Below, piece after piece: positions 16,320 to 24,914 of a DNA stretch of 32,567 nucleotides. Position 1 is the first letter of the stretch. Each line of letters begins with the position of its first letter. A program made the position numbers and the translations under genes. The DNA comes from CAYLZW01 sp964388085 (lineage in GTDB: Bacteria; Myxococcota; UBA727; CAYLZW01): assembly GCA_964388085.1 (NCBI GenBank), contig CAYLZW010000035.1:1-32567 (forward strand), in the 5' to 3' direction. Under the pieces are notes generated by a model. That model searched no databases, was not told the DNA's origin, and saw only the letters and a list, made by a program, of their open reading frames with translations.

Positions 16320-18626
16320 ATGGCCGCCATCCACGTCGAGCTCCCCGATGGATCGAAGCGCGAGGTGCCCGAGGGCGCGAACGCCCTCGACCTCGCCAAG
16401 AGCATCTCCGAGGGCCTCGCGCGCGACGTCGTCGTGGCGAAGGTCGACGGTGACACCCAGGACGTGCGGGTCCCGCTGAAGGACGGGCAGAAGGTCCAGC
16501 TCCTGAAAGCAGACTCGCCCGAGGGCCTCGACACGCTGCGCCACTCGACCGAGCACGTGCTCGCCACGGCGGTGGTGCGCCTGTTCAAGGGCGCGCAGGT
16601 GACCATGGGGCCGAGGTCCCACGACGCCGAGTTCTACTACGACTTCGACATCGGGCGGCCGTTCACGCCCGAGGACCTCGAGAAGATCGAGGCCGAGATG
16701 AAGAAGATCATCGCCGAGAAGCAACCCTTCAGCCGCAGGGTGACCTCGAAGCCCGAGGCGCGGAAGATCTTCGACGAGCTGCACCAGCGCTTCAAGCCCG
16801 AGATCCTCGAGTGGATCCCCGAGGGTGAGGACGTCACCCTCTACCAGAACGCAGAGTTCGTGGACCTCTGCCGCGGGCCGCACCTGCCGCACACCGGCTT
16901 CATCAAGGCCTTCAAGCTGCTGTCGTCGTCGGCCGCCTACTGGCGGGCGGACGCGACGCGGGAGGCGCTGCAGCGCATCGCCGGCATCGCGTTCCCGAAG
17001 AAGCAGGACCTCGACGACTACCTGCACATGATCGAGGAGGCGAAGCGCCGCGATCACCGGAGGCTCGGCAAGGAGCTCGACCTCTTCCTCGTCAGCGAGC
17101 GCAACGAGAACCGCGAGTACACCGAGGATCACCAGGCCGAGCTCTACGTCGGCGTCGACGTTCCGCGCGCGCTCGCCACCAAGAACGTCGACCAGGCCAT
17201 CGCCCACGCCGTCGTCGAGAAGGTGCGGGCGGCCGTCAGCCGGCCGGCCGAGCTGCGCGTCAGGCCCGAGCGCTTCGATGTGAACGACGACCTCGGGGAG
17301 AGCGAAGCCAGCGTGTTCGTGAAGCTGTCGGCCGCGAGCAGCTTCGTGAAGGCGGACGCGCTCGGTGCTCAGGGCGCCGCCCTCAAAGAGGTCGCCGTCG
17401 CTGCCGCGAAGCAGGCCGCCGGCGCGGACGTCGACGTCGAGCTCAGGCTACAGCTCGAGCGCCAGATCCACGAGGAGGTCGGGCCCGGGCTCGTGCTCTG
17501 GCTGCCGAAGGGTGGCCGGCTGCGCTCCCTCGTCGAGGACCAGTGGCGCAAGATGCACTTCGAGGGCGGCTACGACATCGTGTTCTCGCCGCACCTGGCG
17601 AAGACCGACCTGTGGAAGGTGTCGGGCCACTGGGACTTCTACCGGGAGTCCATGTTCAGCCCCATGGACATCGACGGGCAGGAGTACGTCGCCAAGCCCA
17701 TGAACTGCCCGTTCCACATCCAGATGGTGAAGAGCCGCGCGCGCTCGTACCGCGACTTTCCGATGCGCCTCGCCGAGCTCGGCACCGTCTACCGCTACGA
17801 GCTCGCCGGCGTCATGCACGGGCTCATGCGCGTGCGCGGCTTCACCCAGGACGACGCGCACATCTTCTGCCGCTGGGACCAGGTGGAGTCCGAGATCGAC
17901 CGCGTGCTCGACTTCATCCTGGCCATGCTGAAGACCTTCGGCTTCAGCGAGTTCGAGGTGAACCTCTCGACGAGGCCGGACAAGTACGTCGGCGCGCCCG
18001 CCGATTGGGAGCGCGCGGAGAAGAGCCTCGAGGAGGCCGTGCAGCGGCACGGGCTGCCCTACGTCGTCGACGAGGGTGGCGGCGCCTTCTACGGCCCGAA
18101 GATCGACATCAAGCTGAAGGACTGCCTCGGGCGCATGTGGCAGTGCTCGACGCTGCAGTACGACTTCAACAACCCCGCGCGCTTCGGCATGAGCTACACG
18201 AGCAGCGAGGGGAAGCCCGAGCAGCCGGTCATGCTGCACCGGGCGCTGCTCGGCTCCATCGAGCGCTTCATCGGCATCCTCGTCGAGCAGTACGCGGGCG
18301 CCTTCCCCATGTGGCTCGCGCCGGAGCAGGTGCGCGTCCTGACCATCGCCGACCGGCACCTCGAGCACGCGCAGAAGGTCGGCGCGGCCTTGCGCGCGAA
18401 GGGTTTGCGCGTGGAGGTGCCGACCTCGAGCGAGAAGCTCGGCGCCAAGATCCGTCAGGCGCAGATGGAGAAGGTGCCGGTGATGCTGGTCGTGGGCGAC
18501 AAGGAGGCCGAGCAGGGCGGGGCCTCCGTGCGCCTGCGCGACGGCAGCGACCGGGGCCTCATGCAGCTGTCCCAGCTCTCGGACTGGTTGCTGGCAGAAG
18601 CAGCCATCCCGGTGCCAAACCAGTAG
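16320..18626 (+). CDS. thrS: Threonyl-tRNA synthetase with a ~123-residue insertion
   Basis: The 768-residue protein has the standard parts: TGS domain (1-62), editing domain with HxxxH at H75/H79 and C184/H188 in VDLCRGPHLP, catalytic core with the zinc Cys463 in KPMNCPFH, RVRGFTQDDAHIFCR and VMLHRALLGSIERFIGI, and the anticodon-binding domain from ~665. It charges tRNA-Thr. Typical bacterial enzymes have ~640 residues. The excess is a segment at R261-I383 (17100-17468) between KELDLFLVSE and HEEVGPGLVLW, which normally adjoin. The insert is in frame and of similar composition. GGAGA precedes ATG 16320. This gene opens the thrS-infC-rpmI-rplT-pheST-ihfA-merR operon. Confidence 0.96.
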   Translation: MAAIHVELPDGSKREVPEGANALDLAKSISEGLARDVVVAKVDGDTQDVRVPLKDGQKVQLLKADSPEGLDTLRHSTEHVLATAVVRLFKGAQVTMGPRSHDAEFYYDFDIGRPFTPEDLEKIEAEMKKIIAEKQPFSRRVTSKPEARKIFDELHQRFKPEILEWIPEGEDVTLYQNAEFVDLCRGPHLPHTGFIKAFKLLSSSAAYWRADATREALQRIAGIAFPKKQDLDDYLHMIEEAKRRDHRRLGKELDLFLVSERNENREYTEDHQAELYVGVDVPRALATKNVDQAIAHAVVEKVRAAVSRPAELRVRPERFDVNDDLGESEASVFVKLSAASSFVKADALGAQGAALKEVAVAAAKQAAGADVDVELRLQLERQIHEEVGPGLVLWLPKGGRLRSLVEDQWRKMHFEGGYDIVFSPHLAKTDLWKVSGHWDFYRESMFSPMDIDGQEYVAKPMNCPFHIQMVKSRARSYRDFPMRLAELGTVYRYELAGVMHGLMRVRGFTQDDAHIFCRWDQVESEIDRVLDFILAMLKTFGFSEFEVNLSTRPDKYVGAPADWERAEKSLEEAVQRHGLPYVVDEGGGAFYGPKIDIKLKDCLGRMWQCSTLQYDFNNPARFGMSYTSSEGKPEQPVMLHRALLGSIERFIGILVEQYAGAFPMWLAPEQVRVLTIADRHLEHAQKVGAALRAKGLRVEVPTSSEKLGAKIRQAQMEKVPVMLVVGDKEAEQGGASVRLRDGSDRGLMQLSQLSDWLLAEAAIPVPNQ

Positions 18627-18702
18627 ACTAGGAGACGGCTGCCCCGGGGGGAGCCGCTTCCCCGTTGCGACCGGTGTTGTTTCGGGGCATCACGAACGGG
18701 CT

Positions 18703-18720
18703 CATCGAGACCTCTCGATG
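18703..18720 (+). other. Hairpin in the thrS-infC intergenic leader
   Basis: CATCGAG and CTCGATG are perfect 7-base arms around ACCT, ~65 bases before the infC start. There is no T-tract. It may be part of a leader affecting infC translation; no direct evidence. Confidence 0.35.
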
Positions 18721-18784
18721 GCACACACACACACTCGCTCCCGCCCATTTTGGTTCACAGGGAGCACTGAGAAGGAGCTTTGTC

Positions 18785-19492
<708 letters not shown>

Positions 19493-19501
19493 CGAGCAGC
19501 G

Positions 19502-19527
19502 GGGCGCCTTCGGGCGCCCTTTGCTTT
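19502..19527 (+). terminator. Hairpin with T-rich tail between infC and rpmI (possible attenuator)
   Basis: GGGCGCC-TTCG-GGCGCCC is a perfect 7-base stem with a UUCG tetraloop, followed by TTTGCTTT. It starts 10 bases after the infC stop. As rpmI and rplT continue on the same strand, it may act as a partial terminator or attenuator, or the downstream genes may have their own promoter. Confidence 0.7.
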
Positions 19528-19675
19528 GGGAGGCAGCTCGCGGCGCCCGCCGCAACGAGCCCTTGCTTCCTCGTCTCCATACGCTAAACCAGCCGCTCGC
19601 GTTGCTCGTCGGCAAGGGCAAGCGTGCAGAGGCAATCTCCGCACCGCCGGACGGGCTCACGAGGGAGAAACCGCC

Positions 19676-19906
19676 ATGGCGGGATGCAACAAGAAGCGGG
19701 GCGACAAGCCCAAGATGAAGACGAACCGAGCTGCTGCGAAGCGCTTCTCGGTGACGGGTACCGGGCTCGTGAAGTTTCCCTCCAAGGGACACCGTCACGG
19801 CCTCTCCAACAAGACCCGCAAGAAGAAGCGTCAGCAGCGCAGAGCCAACTACATGGTGAAGGGCGACGCCGGCCTCGTGGCGCGTCAGATCCCCTACTTG
19901 ATGTAG
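19676..19906 (+). CDS. rpmI: 50S ribosomal protein L35
   Basis: The 76-residue protein contains the L35 signature KPKMKTNRAAAKRFSVTGTG and the basic HRHGLSNKTRKKKRQQR. L35 usually starts just before PKMKTN. Here eleven extra residues (MAGCNKKRGDK) precede it. ATG 19676 has GGGAG ~9 bases upstream, whereas the internal ATG of KMKTN has no ribosome site. L35 is part of the large subunit. It sits between infC and rplT, the standard order. Confidence 0.95.
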   Translation: MAGCNKKRGDKPKMKTNRAAAKRFSVTGTGLVKFPSKGHRHGLSNKTRKKKRQQRRANYMVKGDAGLVARQIPYLM

Positions 19907-19907
19907 C

Positions 19908-19923
19908 CCCTACGGGAGTAGGG
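19908..19923 (+). other. Small GGGA-loop hairpin between rpmI and rplT
   Basis: CCCTAC and GTAGGG form a 6-base stem with a GGGA loop, directly after the rpmI stop and 14 bases before rplT. L20 represses its own operon by binding leader RNA in some bacteria; whether this hairpin takes part is not known. Confidence 0.4.
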
Positions 19924-19937
19924 CTCGGAGGTTCGTC

Positions 19938-20288
19938 ATGGCTCGTGTGACTCGTGGATACAAGGCTCGTCGTCGTCGTAAGCGCATCCTGAAGATGGCC
20001 TCCGGCCACTACGGCACGCGCAACCGCCTCTATCGCATCGCCGTCGTCAGCGTTCAGAAGGCGCTCACGTACGCGTACCGCGATCGCAAGGTGAAGAAGC
20101 GCGCGTTCCGCAAGCTGTGGATCGCTCGCATCAACGCCGCCGCTCGCATGAACGGCCTCAGCTACAGCGCCCTCATCGGCGGGCTGAAGAAGGCCGGCGT
20201 CGAGCTCGACCGTCGCGTGCTGGCGGATCTCGCGGCCAACGACCCGAAGGGGTTCGAGGCCGTGGCCAAGATGGCCGTGCGCGCCTGA
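19938..20288 (+). CDS. rplT: 50S ribosomal protein L20
   Basis: The 116-residue product is a full-length L20. It has a very basic N-terminal helix (ARVTRGYKARRRRKRILKMA), SGHYGTRNRLYRIAVVSVQK, RDRKVKKRAFRKLWIARINA and NGLSYSALIGGLKKAGVELD. It is needed early in assembly of the large subunit. CGGAGG lies 7 bases before ATG 19938. The downstream gap to pheS is 180 bases and holds no gene; it is GC-rich, and no definite terminator could be assigned. Confidence 0.97.
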   Translation: MARVTRGYKARRRRKRILKMASGHYGTRNRLYRIAVVSVQKALTYAYRDRKVKKRAFRKLWIARINAAARMNGLSYSALIGGLKKAGVELDRRVLADLAANDPKGFEAVAKMAVRA

Positions 20289-20468
20289 GACCTCGTCCGC
20301 GGCGCGGGCCGCGGGCGGCGCTCTTGTGTGACAGCTTTCGTCGGACGAGCGGGCTCGCTTGGGCCCGCGTCGTCGTGATCCATCCGCGCTTCGTGCGTGG
20401 AGCGGGCCGTAGGGTTGTCGCAGCGACGTGCCTCTGGCAGCGTGCGTCGTCGCGGCGGAGGAGCAGCG

Positions 20469-21521
20469 GTGGAGCTCAGCCAGATCGAGAAGGAGCTCGG
20501 TGCCCTCAAGGCGGAGGCGGAGCAGGCGCTCCCGGCGGCGTCGTCGAAGGACGCCCTCGAGCAGCTGCGCGTCGAATATCTCGGCAAGAAGGGCAAGCTG
20601 ACCGGCGTGCTGCGCGGCATGGGCGGGCTCTCGCCCGACGAGCGCCCGCGGGTCGGCAAGCTCGCCAACGACGTGCGTGATCGCATCAGCGCGCTGCTCG
20701 ACGCGACGCTCGCTGAGCTCGACGCGCACGAGCGTGAGCAGGAGATGGCCGCGCGCATCGACCTCACGGTGCCCGGGCGGCGCTACCTGCGCGGTCGTCG
20801 TCATCCGCTCACGCGCACGAGCGAAGACATCCTCGCGGTGCTGCGAACGCTCGGCTTCGAGCGCGCCGAGGGCCCGGAGGTCGAGCACGACTTCTACAAC
20901 TTCGAGGCGCTGAACTTCCCGAAGAACCACCCCGCGCGCGACATGCAGGACACGTTCTACATCGACGAGGACGTCGTGCTGCGCACGCACACGAGCCCCG
21001 TGCAGGTGCGCGCCATGCTGAGCCTCGGCGCGCCGCCTGTGCGCCTCGCCTGCTACGGCCGCGTGTACCGCAGCGATCACGACAACACGCACTCGCCGAT
21101 GTTCCACCAGATCGAGGGCCTGTACGTCGACAAGAACGTCACCTTCGGCGACCTCAAGGGCACGCTGCAGGTGTTCTGCGAAAAGATCTTCGAGCCCGGT
21201 TTGAAGGTGCGGCTGCGTCCGAGCTTCTTCCCCTTCACCGAGCCGTCGGCCGAGGTCGACATGTCCTGCTTCGCTTGCAAGGGCGAGGGCGTCGCGGACG
21301 ACGTGGGCTGCCGCGTGTGCCGGGGCAGCGGCTGGATCGAGATCATGGGCGCCGGCATGGTCGATCCCGAGGTCATGCGCGCCTCGGGCTTCGATCCCGA
21401 GGAGATCACCGGCTTCGCCTTCGGCATCGGCGTCGAGCGCGTCGCCATGCTGCGCTACGGGATCGACGACATCCGGCTCTTCTTCGAGAACGATCAGCGC
21501 TTCTTGGGGCAATTCTTCTGA
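20469..21521 (+). CDS. pheS: Phenylalanyl-tRNA synthetase, alpha subunit
   Basis: The 350-residue protein has the N-terminal coiled coil (~1-95), then the class II catalytic core: VEHDFYNFEALNFPKNHPAR (motif 1 region), RVYRSDHDNTHSPMFHQIEG (motif 2) and GFAFGIGVERVAMLRYGIDD (motif 3). The CFACKGEG...CRVCRGSGW segment is a zinc-ribbon-like element found in many bacterial PheS, so it is not unusual. GTG 20469 is preceded by GGAGGAG at 5 bases, which fixes the start. With PheT it forms the alpha2-beta2 enzyme. Confidence 0.96.
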   Translation: MELSQIEKELGALKAEAEQALPAASSKDALEQLRVEYLGKKGKLTGVLRGMGGLSPDERPRVGKLANDVRDRISALLDATLAELDAHEREQEMAARIDLTVPGRRYLRGRRHPLTRTSEDILAVLRTLGFERAEGPEVEHDFYNFEALNFPKNHPARDMQDTFYIDEDVVLRTHTSPVQVRAMLSLGAPPVRLACYGRVYRSDHDNTHSPMFHQIEGLYVDKNVTFGDLKGTLQVFCEKIFEPGLKVRLRPSFFPFTEPSAEVDMSCFACKGEGVADDVGCRVCRGSGWIEIMGAGMVDPEVMRASGFDPEEITGFAFGIGVERVAMLRYGIDDIRLFFENDQRFLGQFF

Positions 21522-21635
21522 CTTCCGAGGGCAGCGCCCCTTACCCATGCCGCACAAGGCTGACGTCGGGCGCCTGCCGCCTTTGCTCCCCTCCGCTCGC
21601 ACGTCGCCAGGATTGAGCGTCATCGAGGGTTCGAC

Positions 21636-24152
21636 ATGCGTGTCAGCTTCAAGTGGCTTCGTGAGCTCGTCGATCTCCCGCCCGAGGTGACCCCGAAGGA
21701 CGTCGCCACGAAGCTCACGTTCGCGGGCCTCGAGGTGGAGGCCGTGCACGATCAGGCGGCCGAGCTCGCGGGCGTCGTCGTCGCGCGCATCACGAGCAAG
21801 GAGAAGCACCCGGACGCGGACAAGCTCTCCGTCTGTGTCGTCGACGCCGGCGGTGAGCTCGTGCCGGTGGTGTGCGGGGCGCAGAACCACAACGCGGGCG
21901 ATCTGGCGGTGCTCGCGAAGGTCGGCGCGAAGCTGCCGAACGGCGTGGAGATCAAGGCGACGAAGATCCGCGGCGCCACCAGTGAGGGCATGCTGTGCTC
22001 GTTCCAGGAGCTCGGCCTCGAAGGGGACAGCTCCGGCATCATCATCCTCGACCCGACGCTGTACGGCGACGTGGCGCCCGGCGCGAAGGCGGCCTCGGCG
22101 CTCGGCCGTGACGACGTCATCCTCGAGATCGCCGTCACGCCGAACCGCCCGGACGCGCTCAGCCACGTCGGCGTCGCGCGCGAGGTGACGGCGCTGCTCG
22201 GCGCGCGCTCGAAGGTGCAGCGGCCCGCTTGCGCCGAGCGCGCCGGCCCGGTCGACGACGTCGTGCAGGTGGAGATCAAGGACCTCGAGGGTTGCCCGCG
22301 CTACGCCTGCCGCGTGGTCGAGGACGTCAAGGTCGGCCCGAGCCCCGACTGGCTCGTGCAGCGCCTGGCCGCCTGCGGCGTGCGCTCGATCAACAACGTC
22401 GTCGACGTCACCAACCTCGTGATGATGGAGCGCGGCATCCCGCTGCACGCCTTCGATCTCGATCGCCTCGCCAAGGCGCGGGAGCGCGCGTCCGTCATCG
22501 TGCGCCGCGCGGAGGCCGGCGAGAAGATCCGGACGCTCGACGACAAGGTGCGTGATCTCGAGGAGGGCGACCTCGTCATCGCCGATCCGAACGGCCCCAT
22601 CGCCGTCGCCGGCGTCATGGGGGGCGCCGACAGCGAGGTGCGCGAGAGCTCCACCCGCGTGTTGCTCGAGGCCGCGTGCTTCGCCCCCGTGCGCGTGCGC
22701 CGCACCGCTCGTCGTCTCGGCATCCACTCGGAGGCGAGCCACCGCTTCGAGCGCGGCACGGACCCGAACGGCGTGCGCCTCTCGCTCGACCGCGCCGCGT
22801 CCCTGCTCGCCGAGCTCGCCGGCGGCGTCGTGTGCCGCGGCGTCGTCGACGTGTACCCGCGCAAGATCGAGGAGGCGGTGGTGCCGCTGCGCCCGAAGCG
22901 CACGGCCGACTTCCTCGGCCTCAGCCCCAAGATCGTCAGCGAGACCGCGTGCTCGAAGATCCTGCTCTCCATCGGCCTCGAGGTCGCCGGCCGCGAGGGA
23001 GAGGCGGTGCGCTTCCGCGTGCCGACCTTCCGCCCGGATCTGACGCGAGAGGTCGATCTCATCGAGGAGATCGCGCGGCTGCTCGGCTACGACCAGGTGC
23101 CGGCGACGCTCCCGGCGCGCACCGGGGAGTCGCGCGGGCTGTACGACGAGCGCCGCGTCAGCGTCGAGGCGAAGGCGCGCGCGGCGCTCGAGGCGGCCGG
23201 CTTCACCGAGGCCATCAACCTCGCGTTTGCTTCCCCCGCGCTGCAGGCGCCCTTTGACGGGGACGCGCCCGAGCGCCGCATCACCATCAAGAACCCGCTC
23301 GGCGAGGACATGAGCCTCTTGCGCCGCTCGCTCCTGCCGGGCCTGCTCTCGAACGCGGCGCTCAACGCCCGTCGGGGCCACAGCAGCGTGCGCCTGTACG
23401 AGGCGGCGACGATCTTCGACGGCAGAAACCTCGCCGGCGAGCGTCCGAGCCTCGATGGCGCAGGACCGCGCGGCGGTGACGCCTGGGCCTGCGAGCGACC
23501 CATGCTGGCGGCCGTGGCGCTCGGCGAGATCGGCGCGCGGGCCTTCGACCGCCGCCCCACCGAGGTCGACTTCTACGACATGAAGGGCGTGTGCGAGAGC
23601 ATCCTCGAGCGCGTCGGCGTCGACGTCGATCTGGTCTCCGGTCAGGTCAGCTTCACGCCCGCGGACAAGGGCGCCGCGTACCTGCACCCGCGCGCGCGCG
23701 CCGAGGTGAAGGTCTCCGACGAGGTCGTGGGCGTCATCGGTGAGATCCACCCCGATGTCCTCGTGCACTTCGACATGAAGGGCCCCGTGATGGCGTTCGA
23801 GCTCTGCACCGACCGGCTCGCCCAGGTCGCGCCGCCGCGCGCGGTCAGTGAGCCGCCGCCGCGCTTTCCCGCCGTGCGCCGCGACTTCGCGCTCGTCCTC
23901 GATGAGCAGGTGGCCGCGGGGGAGCTGTGCCGGATGCTCGCGCAGCACGAGTCGGTGCGCGGCCTCGTCGAGGACGTGGAGATCTTCGACATCTACCGCG
24001 GCGAGCACGTCCCCGACGGCAAGAAGTCCGTGGCGCTCTCGCTCACGCTGCGGGCGCCCGATCGCACGCTGACCGACGACGAGGTGGCGGGCATGGCGGA
24101 CGCGCTCGTCGGCGCGGCGAAGGCGCGCTACGGCGCCGCGATCAGGGCGTAG
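21636..24152 (+). CDS. pheT: Phenylalanyl-tRNA synthetase, beta subunit
   Basis: The 838-residue product has the usual domains: an N-terminal segment (MRVSFKWLRELVDLP), a tRNA-binding EMAP-like domain (~40-150, KHPDADKLSVCVVDAGG), the B3/B4 editing region (~210-380), B5 (~400-480, TFRPDLTREVDLIEEIARLL), a catalytic-like domain, and the C-terminal ferredoxin-fold anticodon domain (~740-838, FPAVRRDFALVLDEQVA). It binds tRNA-Phe and edits Tyr-tRNA-Phe. The length is a little over the usual ~800. The ribosome site (GAGGG) is weak. It follows pheS by 114 bases. Confidence 0.96.
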   Translation: MRVSFKWLRELVDLPPEVTPKDVATKLTFAGLEVEAVHDQAAELAGVVVARITSKEKHPDADKLSVCVVDAGGELVPVVCGAQNHNAGDLAVLAKVGAKLPNGVEIKATKIRGATSEGMLCSFQELGLEGDSSGIIILDPTLYGDVAPGAKAASALGRDDVILEIAVTPNRPDALSHVGVAREVTALLGARSKVQRPACAERAGPVDDVVQVEIKDLEGCPRYACRVVEDVKVGPSPDWLVQRLAACGVRSINNVVDVTNLVMMERGIPLHAFDLDRLAKARERASVIVRRAEAGEKIRTLDDKVRDLEEGDLVIADPNGPIAVAGVMGGADSEVRESSTRVLLEAACFAPVRVRRTARRLGIHSEASHRFERGTDPNGVRLSLDRAASLLAELAGGVVCRGVVDVYPRKIEEAVVPLRPKRTADFLGLSPKIVSETACSKILLSIGLEVAGREGEAVRFRVPTFRPDLTREVDLIEEIARLLGYDQVPATLPARTGESRGLYDERRVSVEAKARAALEAAGFTEAINLAFASPALQAPFDGDAPERRITIKNPLGEDMSLLRRSLLPGLLSNAALNARRGHSSVRLYEAATIFDGRNLAGERPSLDGAGPRGGDAWACERPMLAAVALGEIGARAFDRRPTEVDFYDMKGVCESILERVGVDVDLVSGQVSFTPADKGAAYLHPRARAEVKVSDEVVGVIGEIHPDVLVHFDMKGPVMAFELCTDRLAQVAPPRAVSEPPPRFPAVRRDFALVLDEQVAAGELCRMLAQHESVRGLVEDVEIFDIYRGEHVPDGKKSVALSLTLRAPDRTLTDDEVAGMADALVGAAKARYGAAIRA

Positions 24153-24263
24153 ACGATCGATGCTCTCGCCCCGGGCAGGCGCCCCTACATGAGCGCCGTC
24201 GGCGCACCCGCACCTCTCGCCGGCGATGAGACACGGGCGGCGGGCCACCGGGCGCGTGGCTCG

Positions 24264-24338
24264 GGAGCACCGGTCTACGGAGCACCGGTCTACGGAGCAC
24301 CGGGTGCCGGAGCACCGGGTGCCGGAGCCCCTGGCGCG
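24264..24338 (+). repeat. Intergenic 15-bp tandem repeat (5 units)
   Basis: Units at 24264 and 24279 are ggagcaccggtctac, those at 24294 and 24309 are ggagcaccgggtgcc, and a degraded unit follows at 24324. Pairs of identical units suggest recent duplication. It lies 165 bases before ihfA. Confidence 0.9.
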
Positions 24339-24345
24339 GAGTTGA

Positions 24346-24376
24346 TTGCACGACGGACGCGGTTCGCGGTTATGCT
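24346..24376 (+). promoter_or_regulatory. Possible promoter upstream of ihfA
   Basis: TTGCAC (24346-24351) and TATGCT (24371-24376) resemble -35 and -10 boxes, but the 19-base spacing is longer than ideal. It would let ihfA-merR be expressed apart from pheST. Confidence 0.3.
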
Positions 24377-24502
24377 CCCGGACTCGTCGACGGTGTTGTA
24401 GCGTCAGCGGACGATTTCACCGGCGATCGCGCGAGGCTGTTCATGATCGATCGAGGCGGAAGAGGCAGCGCTGACGGCTTGGGGGATGGCGGCGCCAAGA
24501 CG

Positions 24503-24832
24503 ATGACCAAGGCGGACATCATCGAGAGCGTCTACGAGAAGGTCGGCTTCTCGAAGAAGGAGTCCTCCGAGCTCGTCGAGGTCGTCTTCGAGACGATGAA
24601 GAGCACCCTCGAGCGCGGCGAGAAGGTGAAGATCTCCGGCTTCGGCAAGTTCGAGGTGCGCTACAAGCGCCCCCGTCGGGGACGCAACCCGCAGACCAAC
24701 GACGAGATCGTGATCGAGGAGCGCAACGTGCTCTCGTTCAAGCCGAGCCAGGTCCTGAAGAACGCGCTGGCCGGTGACGCCGCCGCGCTGCCCACGTCGA
24801 CCAACGAGGACGACGAGAGCGAGTTCGACTGA
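24503..24832 (+). CDS. ihfA: Integration host factor, alpha subunit
   Basis: The 109-residue protein matches the HU/IHF fold, with MTKADIIESVYEKVGFSKKE, LVEVVFETMKSTLERGEKVK, ISGFGKFEVRYKRPRRGRNP and EERNVLSFKPSQVLKNAL. The GFGKFEV...GRNP arm is the DNA-intercalating beta ribbon. Position after pheT and before a MerR gene supports alpha over beta. ATG 24503 starts the conserved part; ATG 24443 would add 20 residues (MIDRGGRGSADGLGDGGAKT) without homology. The acidic tail EDDESEFD goes beyond the usual end. Confidence 0.93.
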   Translation: MTKADIIESVYEKVGFSKKESSELVEVVFETMKSTLERGEKVKISGFGKFEVRYKRPRRGRNPQTNDEIVIEERNVLSFKPSQVLKNALAGDAAALPTSTNEDDESEFD

Positions 24833-24914
24833 TGCTGGACGTGAGGACGGATCGTGTCGCGGGTCTCCTCGCGACGGTGAACGTGTCTCCGCGCCGCGGC
24901 TCTCTGGGGGAGCG

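Larger units (their letters stand above)
24153..24502 (+). other. Gene-poor region between pheT and ihfA
   Basis: These 350 bases contain a 15-bp tandem repeat and a weak promoter-like site, listed separately. A 70-codon frame (24189-24401) crosses the repeat, but its third positions are far less GC-rich than those of neighbouring genes and it has no ribosome site, so it was not called a gene. Confidence 0.6.

Noticed and set aside
21243..21345. Zinc-ribbon insertion in PheS as a novelty
   Set aside because: A Cys-rich CxxC...CxxC segment at this place is common in bacterial PheS.
19584..24248. A 1554-codon open frame on the minus strand opposite rpmI-rplT-pheS-pheT
   Set aside because: It runs antisense to four well-conserved genes, has no recognisable domain, and is explained by the very GC-rich third positions of the plus-strand genes.
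24189..24401. A 70-codon frame with Gly-Ala-Pro repeats between pheT and ihfA
   Set aside because: It has no ribosome site, and its third codon positions are much poorer in G and C than those of surrounding genes; treated as a non-coding repeat.
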